This document shows positions 49,831 through 58,253 of a stretch of 64,000 nucleotides of DNA, one piece after another. The stretch covers positions 55,292 through 119,291 of the forward strand of contig NZ_JANUGW010000021.1 of the NCBI RefSeq assembly GCF_024753285.1, read 5' to 3'. Source of the DNA: Massilia pinisoli (GTDB lineage Bacteria > Pseudomonadota > Gammaproteobacteria > Burkholderiales > Burkholderiaceae_D). The position numbers and the translations under genes were made by a program. Positions within the stretch are counted from its first letter, which is position 1, and every line of letters begins with the position of its first letter. Under the pieces are notes generated by a model, which saw only the letters and a program-made list of their open reading frames with translations, did not search any database and was not told the origin of the DNA.

Positions 49831-51291
49831 ATGGCAAATCTGCGTCGCTCGCTGATCATCAATTTCTTTTCGACGTCCGGCGCCAAGGTCCTGCAATTCA
49901 TCGTCAGCATCCTGCTGGCCCGGATCCTGAGCCCGAGCGAGATCGGCATCTATTCGATGACGATCGTGTTCGTCAACTTTGCCCAGGTCTTCCGCGATTT
50001 CGGCGTCACCAACTACCTGCAGCGGGAACAGGACCTCGACAACGACAAGATCCGCTCGGCGACGGGCGTCGTGTTCACGACGTCGTGGGTCATCGCGGCC
50101 GTCCTGTACACGGCGAGCGGCTGGCTCGGCATCTGGTTCAAGGAACCGGGCATCGTGCCCGTCATGCGAGTGCTGGCCATCGGCTTCGTGTTCATCCCGT
50201 TCGGCACCGTCACGGGTGCCCTGCTGAACCGGAACTTTGACGCGGAAAAGCAGGCGATCGTGCACGCGGCCGGCACGATCTCGTTCTGCGCCAGCACCCT
50301 GATCCTGGGCAACCTGGGCTTCGGCGCCATGGCCATGGCCTACGGGAACCTGATCAACATCCTCGCCTGCGGCATCGCGTACGTGCCCCTGCGCCCGAAA
50401 GGCATGCCGTGGATGCCGGGCCTGCGCCACTGGCGCAGCGTCGCGCATTTCGGCGTCGGCTCGCTGCTCTCGAACTGCGCCGTGGCACTGAACAATTCGA
50501 TTCCCGACATCCTGCTGGGCAAGCTCGGGACGGCGCGCCACGTCGGCCTGTTCAGCCGCGCCAATTCGACGGTGTCGATCTTCAGCTACGTGGCCGGTTC
50601 GACGATGAACTACGGCGCCATCCCCTACCTGTCGCAGACCTGGCACCGCGGCGAATCGCTGGCGCCCATCCTGGCCCGCTCCACGTTGCTGCTGACGGGT
50701 GTCGGCTGGACGGCACTGGCGCTGACCGCGGTGCTCGGCCCGGACATCGTCGTCGCGCTGTACGGCGCCAAATGGCTCGAATGCGTCCCGGCGATCGTGC
50801 CGCTCGTGCTGGCGGCCGTCGTGACCTTGGCCTTCAACTACATCCCGATGGCCGTGACGGCGATCGGCCGCCCTTACCTGAGCGCCTTCCCCGTCGTCGT
50901 CACGTTGGGCACGCGTATCCTGTTCGGCGTGCTGCTGTTCGACGGCAGCCTGAACGGATTTGCGTGGGCACTGTTCTTCGCGACGCTCGCCAGCGCCCCC
51001 GTCACCGCGATCCAGCAAAGCCGCTATTTCGGCTTCACGACCGCGCTGATGATCCGCGCCCTGCTGCCCAGCGCCCTCGTGGCGATCGGCACCGGCGCCG
51101 TCGCCTGGCTGCTGGCGCTGCTGCTGCCCGCGGCCGTTCCGCCGATGGCGCGCCTGCTCGTGCTCGCGCTGCCGCTGGCCGTCACCTGGTACCTGCTGCT
51201 GCGCGTCACCCGCCACGAACTGGTGGGCGAAGTGCACCGCCTCGCCGCGCCGCTGAAGGCCCGTCTGGCCCTGCTGCTTCCGAATGTATAA
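49831..51291 (+). CDS. Oligosaccharide flippase (Wzx-type)
   Basis: A 486-residue polytopic membrane protein with 12-14 predicted helices and the Polysacc_synt start 'LRRSLIINFFSTSGAKVLQFIVSILLARILSPSEIG' (given as pattern). It has 'FRDFGVTNYLQRE' in loop one, the usual Wzx feature. It should flip lipid-linked EPS repeat units across the inner membrane for the Wzy-like polymerase at 38678. ATG 49831 is clear. It is the only flippase seen in the window. Confidence 0.9.
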   Translation: MANLRRSLIINFFSTSGAKVLQFIVSILLARILSPSEIGIYSMTIVFVNFAQVFRDFGVTNYLQREQDLDNDKIRSATGVVFTTSWVIAAVLYTASGWLGIWFKEPGIVPVMRVLAIGFVFIPFGTVTGALLNRNFDAEKQAIVHAAGTISFCASTLILGNLGFGAMAMAYGNLINILACGIAYVPLRPKGMPWMPGLRHWRSVAHFGVGSLLSNCAVALNNSIPDILLGKLGTARHVGLFSRANSTVSIFSYVAGSTMNYGAIPYLSQTWHRGESLAPILARSTLLLTGVGWTALALTAVLGPDIVVALYGAKWLECVPAIVPLVLAAVVTLAFNYIPMAVTAIGRPYLSAFPVVVTLGTRILFGVLLFDGSLNGFAWALFFATLASAPVTAIQQSRYFGFTTALMIRALLPSALVAIGTGAVAWLLALLLPAAVPPMARLLVLALPLAVTWYLLLRVTRHELVGEVHRLAAPLKARLALLLPNV

Positions 51292-51336
51292 TCGACCGCG
51301 CGCCGCAAGCGCCCGCTCACGAACCGAACGACCATC

Positions 51337-51588
51337 ATGACGTATCTCGACGAAGTCAAAGCCACGCTGATCGACGTGCTGAGCCTGGGCGACGCCGGCC
51401 AGCGCCTGACCGCCGACTCTGCCCTGCTGGGCAGCCTGCCCGAACTCGATTCGATGGCCGTCGTCAGCCTGATCGGCGCCCTCGAAGAACGCTTCGGCAT
51501 CGCCATCGACGATGACGACATCAGCGCCAGCACCTTCGAAACCCTCGGCAGCCTGGCCGCTTTCGTGGCCGCGAAACGCGCCGAATGA
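51337..51588 (+). CDS. Acyl carrier protein, exosortase A-associated
   Basis: An 83-residue acidic protein with the phosphopantetheine site 'LPELDSMAVVSLIGALEERF' (Ser39 in Asp-Ser-Met). Four helices are predicted. It is a dedicated ACP, not the fatty-acid one. It overlaps hydrolase 2 by 4 bp (ATGA). Its logical loading enzyme, the acyl-CoA ligase, and the decarboxylase are about 9-10 kb away across the glycan block. It would carry the small acyl or amino acid group put on EPS. Confidence 0.9.
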   Translation: MTYLDEVKATLIDVLSLGDAGQRLTADSALLGSLPELDSMAVVSLIGALEERFGIAIDDDDISASTFETLGSLAAFVAAKRAE

Positions 51589-52436
51589 CCTCCGGACCGG
51601 CTGAGGTGGACACGGAACCGTTCTTCCTCGGCAGTGGCGCCCACCAGCGCTTCTGCCTGTTCCACCGGCCGGCCGGCCCCTGCCGCGGCGCCGTCCTGTA
51701 CGTCCCGCCGTTCGCCGAAGAGCTCAACCGCAGCCGCCGCATGGCCGCCCTCGGCGCGCGCCGCCTGGCCGCGCACGGCTACGGCGTGCTGCAGATCGAC
51801 CTGGCCGGCACGGGCGACAGTGCCGGCGACTTCGCCGACGCACGCTGGGACCTGTGGAAGGACGACCTGGACACGGGCGCCGCCTGGCTGCGCGCGCGCA
51901 TCGACGCGCCGCTCACGCTGTGGGGCCTGCGCCTGGGCGCCCTGCTCGCCCTCGACTACGCGCGCACGGCGCAAGCCCCGCTCGCGCCGCTGCTGCTGTG
52001 GCAACCGGTGGCCAGCGGTTCGACCTACCTGACGCAGTTCCTGCGTCTGCGCACGGCCAACGCGATGCTGGGCGACGACGCCTCCGCGCAGACGGGCACC
52101 AAGGCCTTGCGCGCCGCGCTGCAGGCCGGCGAGACGCTGGAAATCGCCGGCTACGACCTCACGCCCGACCTGGCGCACGCGATCGACGCGCTGCCCGCGC
52201 CCGATGCGATGGCGCCCTCCGTGCCCGCGCACTGGTTCGAGGTGCTGGGCGCACCGAACCAGGCACCGGGACCGGCCGCCGCGCGCGTCAAGGCGGCGTG
52301 GGAAGCGCAGGGCGCGGCGCTGCACGTGCACACGGTGCAGGGATTGCCGTTCTGGGCCACGACGGGCATCACCACGTGCCCCGAACTGCTCGACGCGACG
52401 GCCGCCGTGCTGGAGGAGCGTGCCCATGCCGTTTGA
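51585..52436 (+). CDS. Hydrolase 2, exosortase A-associated (alpha/beta fold)
   Basis: A 283-residue alpha/beta-hydrolase-fold protein (TIGR03101). The nucleophile elbow reads 'LWGLRLGALLAL': Arg116 stands where Ser, Cys or Asp is expected, so it may lack hydrolase activity or use another residue. The oxyanion-side strand is 'AVLYVPPFAEELNRSRR' and the canonical 'GYGVLQIDLAGTGDS' follows. It overlaps the ACP upstream by 4 bp and hydrolase 1 downstream by 11 bp. The pair probably works as a complex on the ACP-bound group; this is inference. Confidence 0.88.
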   Translation: MTSGPAEVDTEPFFLGSGAHQRFCLFHRPAGPCRGAVLYVPPFAEELNRSRRMAALGARRLAAHGYGVLQIDLAGTGDSAGDFADARWDLWKDDLDTGAAWLRARIDAPLTLWGLRLGALLALDYARTAQAPLAPLLLWQPVASGSTYLTQFLRLRTANAMLGDDASAQTGTKALRAALQAGETLEIAGYDLTPDLAHAIDALPAPDAMAPSVPAHWFEVLGAPNQAPGPAAARVKAAWEAQGAALHVHTVQGLPFWATTGITTCPELLDATAAVLEERAHAV

Positions 52437-53268
52437 AGAACGCGCGCTCGCCATCGATTGTGGCGGCGCCACGCTCGTGGGTATCGCCAGCGTCCCCGCC
52501 GCACCCGCACGGCGCGGCATCCTGATCATCGTCGGCGGGCCGCAATACCGCGTCGGCAGCCACCGCCAGTTCGCGCTACTCGCACGCCACCTGGCCGCGC
52601 ACGGCATCGCGGCGCTGCGCTTCGACGTCCGGGGCATGGGCGACAGCGAAGGCGACGAGCGGGATTTCGAAGCGATCCAGGACGATATCCGCGCCGCCAT
52701 CGACGCGTTCATGGCGGCCGTGCCGGACGTGCGCGAGGTCGTGCTGTGGGGCTTGTGCGACGGTGCGTCGGCGGCCGCGATGTATGCGCCGGGCGACGCG
52801 CGCGTGCGCGGGCTCGTGCTGCTGAACCCCTGGGTGCGCACGGACGACGGCGTGGCCCGCACGACGTTGAAACACCACTACCGCGACCGTCTGCGCGACC
52901 CGGAATTCTGGCGCAAGCTGGCGCGCGGCCGGTTCGACGCCGCAGGCTCGTTGAAGTCGATGCTGGGCCTCGTGCGCGCGGCGTTCGCGCGCCGCCCGGC
53001 GGCCGCCGGCGCCTCGGCCCCGTTGCCCGAGCGCATGCGCCAGGGCCTGCACGCATTCACGGGCCGCACCCTGCTCGTGATCGGCGGCGCCGACCTGACG
53101 GGACGCGAGTTCTGCGACGTGGCCGGGTCCACGCCGGCGTGGAAGCGCCTGGCGGCCGCGCCGCACGTCACGTGGCGCCGCCTCGACGATGCCGACCACA
53201 CGTTCTCGCGGCGCGCCTGGCGCGACCAGGTCGCCGCATGGACCCACGACTGGGTCGTGTCGTGGTGA
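52426..53268 (+). CDS. Hydrolase 1, exosortase A-associated (alpha/beta fold)
   Basis: A 280-residue alpha/beta-hydrolase-fold protein (TIGR03100). The elbow is 'LWGLCDGASAAAMY' with Cys111 in the nucleophile position (dienelactone-hydrolase-like Cys). 'GIAALRFDVRGMGDSEGDE' and 'DADHTFSRRAW' (catalytic His region, with the Asp) are in place, so it looks active, unlike hydrolase 2. It starts inside the end of hydrolase 2. It meets the beta-helix gene tail-to-tail with a 3-bp gap. The likely role is acyl transfer or release from ACP in EPS decoration. Confidence 0.88.
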   Translation: MPFEERALAIDCGGATLVGIASVPAAPARRGILIIVGGPQYRVGSHRQFALLARHLAAHGIAALRFDVRGMGDSEGDERDFEAIQDDIRAAIDAFMAAVPDVREVVLWGLCDGASAAAMYAPGDARVRGLVLLNPWVRTDDGVARTTLKHHYRDRLRDPEFWRKLARGRFDAAGSLKSMLGLVRAAFARRPAAAGASAPLPERMRQGLHAFTGRTLLVIGGADLTGREFCDVAGSTPAWKRLAAAPHVTWRRLDDADHTFSRRAWRDQVAAWTHDWVVSW

Positions 53269-53271
53269 CGC

Positions 53272-54717
53272 TCAAGGCGCTGCCGCGCAATCCTTGAAGC
53301 TGGCGAACGCGCCGTACACGGCTTGTGTCGCGCGGCGTGCGCCGCACAGGTCGAGCGCGTCCGCGGGCCGCTCGATGGCATCGGATTCCTCGCGCATCGG
53401 TGCCCCGTCGCGCCACGAGAAATCGCCCGTTTCCGGCGCGCGGAACAGGCTGCGCACGGGGTGATTCCCCAGGTACGTGCGCCACAGCGGCAGTGCGCGG
53501 TTGTCGCCCAGGTGCACGATGCCGCCCTCGCGGCTGCGGACCGGTCCGTCGACGAGATTCCCGTCCACGACCGCGCTGCTCGTCGGATAGCGCACGTCGA
53601 TGCCGGCCGTGTCGACGAGCGTGTTGTCGAGGATCCGGCTAGCAGCCGCGCTGTTCAGGTAGATGCCCACGTCCGAGCAACCGACGATCAGGTTCGCGCG
53701 CAGCACGCCGCCTTCCTGCTCCGTGATGCAGCGCCCGTCGCGGCAGAATTCGCCCCCGGTACCGCCGCCGCCCAGCGACAAGCCGATGCGCTGTCCCGGC
53801 TCGCCCCGCAGATTCTGTTCGCACCACACGACGTTGCGTTCGAAGACGTTGTTCCTGCCGCCGCCCTTCACGAATGCGCCGTAGCTGACGCCGTTGCCGT
53901 CGCGCTTGACGAAGTCCGTGATGAGATTCGCGCGCAAGGTCCAGCCATTCGCGGCGACGATGTCGACGGGCGTGACGGGCTTCGTGGTCGCGCGCACGTG
54001 GGTGGCGCCCAATGTCGTGTGCTCGATCAGGCCGTCGTCCGGGTAACGGCCGCGGTCCCCGTTGACCTTGAAGTGCGCGTTGAAGTCGCGGATCGTGTTG
54101 TTGACGCTCTCGAAGTGATGGCCGTCGCCCACGACGTGGAACGCATGCTCGCAGTAGTCGTCGGCCGCGCACACGCCGAGGATGTCCAGGTTCTCGAAAC
54201 GCCAGTACGGCGCGGCGACGACAAAACCTTCGACCGTGGCCAGTTCGATGTGGACGGTACCCGGCGTTGCTGCGCGCACGACGATGCGCGCGTCCGCGCG
54301 GCCCGGGCGCCCGACGGCGATGCCCTTGCCCTGGAAGCGGTAGGTGCCCGGCGCCAGCGTGATGACGTCGCCCGGCGCCGCCTGCAGCAGCGCGGCGCGC
54401 AAGGCGTCGGGCGTGGCGACCTCGATGCCGCCGGCAGCCTGTCCCGCCGGCCGCGCCTGCGCGCCGGCGTCGCGCGGGAGCTGCCGCGGCGGCGCGTCGG
54501 CGGTGCCGCGGTCCAGCGCCAGCAAGGTGGCGGCGACGCGCCGGCCGGTGCCGACGATGACGGGGTTATGGCCGCTGGTGCGCTTTTCGATGTACGGCGC
54601 GAGCGTACGCGGCGCGACGCCCACGCGGTCGACGAGCGCCGGCAGCGCGGCGGCACCCGCCACGGCGAGGATGCCCGCCGCCAGCAGGCCGCGGCGCGCC
54701 AGCCTGCGCACCGTCAC
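53272..54717 (-). CDS. Right-handed beta-helix protein, exported
   Basis: A 481-residue protein with a basic N-terminus and hydrophobic helix ('RRGLLAAGILAVAGAAALPALV', given in part) that is either a signal peptide or an uncleaved anchor. The body consists of repeated 'NNxI/NxI' type strands ('ENLDILGV', 'FERNVVWCEQN', 'RANLIVGCSDVGIYLNS', 'RILDNTLVDT'), the pattern of parallel beta-helix polysaccharide-binding or lyase proteins (chondroitinase-B-like). Four or more cysteines may pair. GTG 54717 overlaps the stop of prsR (GTGA), so the gene is translationally coupled to the response regulator. Possible EPS lyase or binder; no catalytic residues can be named. Confidence 0.75.
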   Translation of the reverse strand: MTVRRLARRGLLAAGILAVAGAAALPALVDRVGVAPRTLAPYIEKRTSGHNPVIVGTGRRVAATLLALDRGTADAPPRQLPRDAGAQARPAGQAAGGIEVATPDALRAALLQAAPGDVITLAPGTYRFQGKGIAVGRPGRADARIVVRAATPGTVHIELATVEGFVVAAPYWRFENLDILGVCAADDYCEHAFHVVGDGHHFESVNNTIRDFNAHFKVNGDRGRYPDDGLIEHTTLGATHVRATTKPVTPVDIVAANGWTLRANLITDFVKRDGNGVSYGAFVKGGGRNNVFERNVVWCEQNLRGEPGQRIGLSLGGGGTGGEFCRDGRCITEQEGGVLRANLIVGCSDVGIYLNSAAASRILDNTLVDTAGIDVRYPTSSAVVDGNLVDGPVRSREGGIVHLGDNRALPLWRTYLGNHPVRSLFRAPETGDFSWRDGAPMREESDAIERPADALDLCGARRATQAVYGAFASFKDCAAAP

Positions 54718-56075
54718 GCGCTCGCCTTGATGCCGTGGCGTCCCATCAGGTCGTACAACGTGGGCCGGCTGACGCCCAGCATCTCCGACGCCTTGACGAT
54801 GTTGCCGTCCGTGCGCGCGAGCGCGCGCGCGATGGCCTTGTACTCGGCCTCGTCGCGCACCTGGCGCAGGTTCAGCGGCTCTTCCTCCACGACCGTGTCG
54901 GGCAGGCCCAGGTCGTCGGCGACGATGGTGTTGGCGTCGGCCATGATGACGGCGCGCTTGATGCAGTTTTCCATCTCGCGCACGTTGCCGGGCCATTGGT
55001 ACGCTTCGATCGCGGCCAGCGCGTCGGGCGAGAAATGCAGCGAGGCGCGCGCTTCCTGCGCGCAGAACTTGTTCTTGAAATGGTGCGCGAGCAGCGCCGC
55101 GTCGCCTTCGCGCAGGCGCAGAGGCGGGATCGTCACGACGATCTCCGACAGGCGGTAGTACAAGTCCTCGCGGAAGCGGCCCTGCGCGCACAAGTCCTTC
55201 AGCTTCTGGTGCGTCGCGCAGACGATGCGCACGTCGACGGGGATCTCTTCGTGGCCGCCGACGCGCTCGATCACGCGCTCCTGCAAAAAGCGCAGCAGCT
55301 TGGCCTGCAGTGCCATCGGCAGGTCGCCCACCTCGTCGAGGAAGAACGTGCCGCCGTGGGCCAGTTCGACCTTGCCCTTGGTCTGCTTGGCGGCGCCCGT
55401 GAAGGCGCCCTTCTCGTAGCCGAACAATTCGCTTTCGAGCAGGTTTTCGGGAATGGCCGCGCAGTTGATGGCCATGAAGCGTTCCTTCGCGCGCGGCGAC
55501 AGCGCGTGGATGGCGCGCGCCAGCACCTCCTTGCCGGTGCCGGATTCGCCCAGCAGCATGACGGACGCGGACGTGGGCGCCACCTTCTCGATGGTGCGGC
55601 AGACCTTCAGCATGCCCGGGTCGCGCGAGATCACGCCGGCCAGCGGCGAGTCGGCCTGCGACTGCTGCATGCGGCGGTTTTCCTGCTGCAGGTTGTGCAG
55701 GAAGAAGGCGCGCTGGATCACGAGGTTCAGCACTTCCGGATCGACGGGCTTCTGGTGGAAGTCGTAGGCGCCCATGCCGATCGCCTTGACGGCGTTCGCA
55801 TGGTCCTGGTTGCCCGTCAGGACGATCACGCGCGTGTCCGGCGCGAGCGCCAGGATCTGCTGCAACGTGGCCAGGCCCTCGGTGGAGCCGTCCGGATCGG
55901 GCGGCAGGCCCAGGTCCATCGTGCAGACGGCCGGCTCGTGGCGGCGGATCTGCGCCAGCGCCGCCTCGCGGTCGCCGGCCACCGCGACGTCGTACGCGTC
56001 CAGGCTCCAGCGCAGCTGCTTCTGCAGGCCAGGATCGTCTTCGATGATCAACAGCTTGGGTTTTGATGGGGTCAT
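54714..56075 (-). CDS. prsR: PrsR, PEP-CTERM-box sigma-54 response regulator
   Basis: A 453-residue NtrC-family activator (TIGR02915). The receiver domain has Asp13/Asp14 ('IIEDDPG') and phospho-acceptor Asp54 ('CTMDLGLPP'). The AAA+ domain has Walker A 'GESGTGKE', the sigma-54-contacting 'EKGAFTGAAKQ' loop and 'LDEVGDLP'. The C-terminal Fis-type helix-turn-helix is 'ASEMLGVSRPTLYDLMGRHG'. It activates RpoN promoters upstream of PEP-CTERM genes; three candidate sites are in this window (15673, 22227, 24169). It is 11 bp after prsK, in the same operon. Confidence 0.94.
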   Translation of the reverse strand: MTPSKPKLLIIEDDPGLQKQLRWSLDAYDVAVAGDREAALAQIRRHEPAVCTMDLGLPPDPDGSTEGLATLQQILALAPDTRVIVLTGNQDHANAVKAIGMGAYDFHQKPVDPEVLNLVIQRAFFLHNLQQENRRMQQSQADSPLAGVISRDPGMLKVCRTIEKVAPTSASVMLLGESGTGKEVLARAIHALSPRAKERFMAINCAAIPENLLESELFGYEKGAFTGAAKQTKGKVELAHGGTFFLDEVGDLPMALQAKLLRFLQERVIERVGGHEEIPVDVRIVCATHQKLKDLCAQGRFREDLYYRLSEIVVTIPPLRLREGDAALLAHHFKNKFCAQEARASLHFSPDALAAIEAYQWPGNVREMENCIKRAVIMADANTIVADDLGLPDTVVEEEPLNLRQVRDEAEYKAIARALARTDGNIVKASEMLGVSRPTLYDLMGRHGIKASA

Positions 56076-56086
56076 GGTGTCTTCTT

Positions 56087-58186
56087 TCAGGCGATCGTCG
56101 CTGCCGCGGCGACGCGGTGCAGCGGCAGGACGACCTTGAATGTTGTACCGTGCGCGGGCTGGCTGGTCACTTCCAGCGCCCCGCCCAGCTCTGTGATGTA
56201 CTCTCGACTCTCGAACACGCCGATGCCCATGCCGGCCGACTTGGTGGAGTCGAACGGCTTGAACAGGCGCTCACGGATGAACTCCTCCGTCATGCCTTCA
56301 CCCGTATCCGTGATGTCGACCTCGACGGCGTCCCCGCGGCCGCCCGCCGGGCCCACGCGCACCATCACGTGGCCGTCGCGCGGCGTCGCCTCGATCGCGT
56401 TCTGGATCAGATGGCCCAGCACGCGTTCGAGACGTTCACGGTCGGCCAGCACGAGCAGGCCGGCCTGTTCGACGAGCAGCTGCGGATGCGGTTCGAACGC
56501 GCTTTTCAGCGCCAGCGCCTGGCGCACGACGTCGTCCACGGCCAGCGGCTGCGGCTTGTCGGCATTCTCGCTGCGCGACAGCTTCTGCAGCAGCAGCTTC
56601 ATCTTCTGCACGGAGTGGTTCAGCGTCTCCAGCATGTCGCGCTGGAATTCCGGATTGTCCTTGTGTTTTTCCGCGTTCGCGTTCATCAGCGACAGCTGGG
56701 CGACGAGGTTCTTCAAGTCGTGCACGACGAACGTCGACATGCGGTTGAACGACTCGAACTGCCGCGCCACCATCAGCGCATTGGCCGCGTCCTGCTGCGC
56801 GAGATAGCTGGCGGCCTGGCTGCCGGCGATTTCGAGCAGGTCGATGATTTCCCAGTTCAGCTTCAGCGGGCTGCGCGCGCGCTGCAGCACGACGAAGCCG
56901 AACAGTTTTTCCTGCAGCATCAGCGGCACGACGAGCCAGCGGCGCGGCGCGTCCAGCAACCAGTCGGGCAGTGCGAGACCTTCGTATTTGTCGGGCCGCT
57001 CGACGTACTCGTCGACGTCGATCACCCACTGCGTGCTTTCCAGGAACCGGCAGAACGGCGTGTTGGCCGGTTCGGCCACGTGCATGTCGGGCACCTGCCA
57101 GCCCGCCTGCACCGTGAAGCGCCCGCCCGCATCGCGCTGCCACAGCGTGCCGCCGGGGCTTTCGACGAGGGTGGGCAGCGCCTCGATCGCGCGCTCGCCC
57201 AGGTTCGGGCCGCGCTCGGACAGCGTGCGCGTGAAGCGCATCCACTCTTCGCGGTAATCGTAGTTGTAGCGGAAGAAGTGCTTGCTGATCGAGACCTTCA
57301 GCCACGAACGGGCCGTGCCGGAAAACAGGATCACGGCCAGCAGCGAGATGGCGCCGAACAGGAAGCCCGTCTGCATCACGGTGCCCCAGCTGCCGCCGAC
57401 GAAGCGCAGGTAGTAGCCGACCGACCCCATGGCCAGCAGGTAGATCGCGGAACCGAACAGCGCGGCCGTATGGAACACGACGCGGCGCGACACGGCGAAC
57501 GACGTCGTCCACGACTTGCGGCGCGTGATCGACAGCGCGACCAGCGGCACGGTCAATGCGTTGACGAAGCCGCGCGCCGTCCACAGGTCCGCACTGAGTT
57601 TGCGGAACAGCAGCGCGTTGCTGTACATGTAGAAGTCGTAGGCGAACAGGCCGCCGATGCCCAGGCAGGCGAACTTGATCGCCCAGCGTTCTTCGATGGT
57701 CTTGTTACGGTAGACCTGTTCGACGAGCAGCATGCCGCACACGGAGAGGCCGACGTAGCCGATCAACAGGGGCAGGCCGAGCGTGCGCAGCAGGTCGCTG
57801 TTCCAGCGCGTGGCGCCGATGCCGGCCAGCAGCAGCAGGTAGACGCAGCCGGCTGCCAGCAGTGCCGGGCGCGGCGCGCGGAAACGGCCGAGGATCATGC
57901 GGGCCGGCGTGCCGTCTTTCTCGTCCTGCCAGTGGCCCAGCAACGCGACGAGGAACAGCGACCAGGTACCGTCGCGCAACACTTCGAGGGCTGCCGTGGA
58001 CGTGCTCCACATCACGTCGTGCGCCGCGTCGCCGCCGAGCGCCGCGGCCCAGGCCGCCGTCGCCAGGCAAGCCGCGCTCAGCGTGCCGCGCTGGGCACGG
58101 CCGTGCCAGCCCGACAGGACCGACAGGCCCAGTGCGAGGAAGCCGATGGCGGCCAGTGCGTAGCTGGAAGCGGCGATAGTGATCAC
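56087..58186 (-). CDS. prsK: PrsK, XrtA/PEP-CTERM system histidine kinase
   Basis: A 699-residue membrane histidine kinase (TIGR02916). The first ~300 residues are eight or more hydrophobic helices, a sensor without a large periplasmic domain, followed by a GAF-like domain (about 310-450), the H-box 'STFVVHDLKNLVAQLSL' with the phosphorylated His, and an HATPase ending 'TDTGEGMTEEF' and 'GMGIGVFESREYI'. The start is GTG 58186 with no good ribosome-binding site, so the true start may differ slightly. It phosphorylates PrsR and probably senses a cell-envelope or EPS-related state. The signal is unknown. Confidence 0.93.
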   Translation of the reverse strand: MITIAASSYALAAIGFLALGLSVLSGWHGRAQRGTLSAACLATAAWAAALGGDAAHDVMWSTSTAALEVLRDGTWSLFLVALLGHWQDEKDGTPARMILGRFRAPRPALLAAGCVYLLLLAGIGATRWNSDLLRTLGLPLLIGYVGLSVCGMLLVEQVYRNKTIEERWAIKFACLGIGGLFAYDFYMYSNALLFRKLSADLWTARGFVNALTVPLVALSITRRKSWTTSFAVSRRVVFHTAALFGSAIYLLAMGSVGYYLRFVGGSWGTVMQTGFLFGAISLLAVILFSGTARSWLKVSISKHFFRYNYDYREEWMRFTRTLSERGPNLGERAIEALPTLVESPGGTLWQRDAGGRFTVQAGWQVPDMHVAEPANTPFCRFLESTQWVIDVDEYVERPDKYEGLALPDWLLDAPRRWLVVPLMLQEKLFGFVVLQRARSPLKLNWEIIDLLEIAGSQAASYLAQQDAANALMVARQFESFNRMSTFVVHDLKNLVAQLSLMNANAEKHKDNPEFQRDMLETLNHSVQKMKLLLQKLSRSENADKPQPLAVDDVVRQALALKSAFEPHPQLLVEQAGLLVLADRERLERVLGHLIQNAIEATPRDGHVMVRVGPAGGRGDAVEVDITDTGEGMTEEFIRERLFKPFDSTKSAGMGIGVFESREYITELGGALEVTSQPAHGTTFKVVLPLHRVAAAATIA

Positions 58187-58253
58187 GATACTTGGCAGGA
58201 TTCGGTAGGCACCCGCGGCCGCGCGCCGGTCCTGCCGGCGGCCTCGGGGAACA

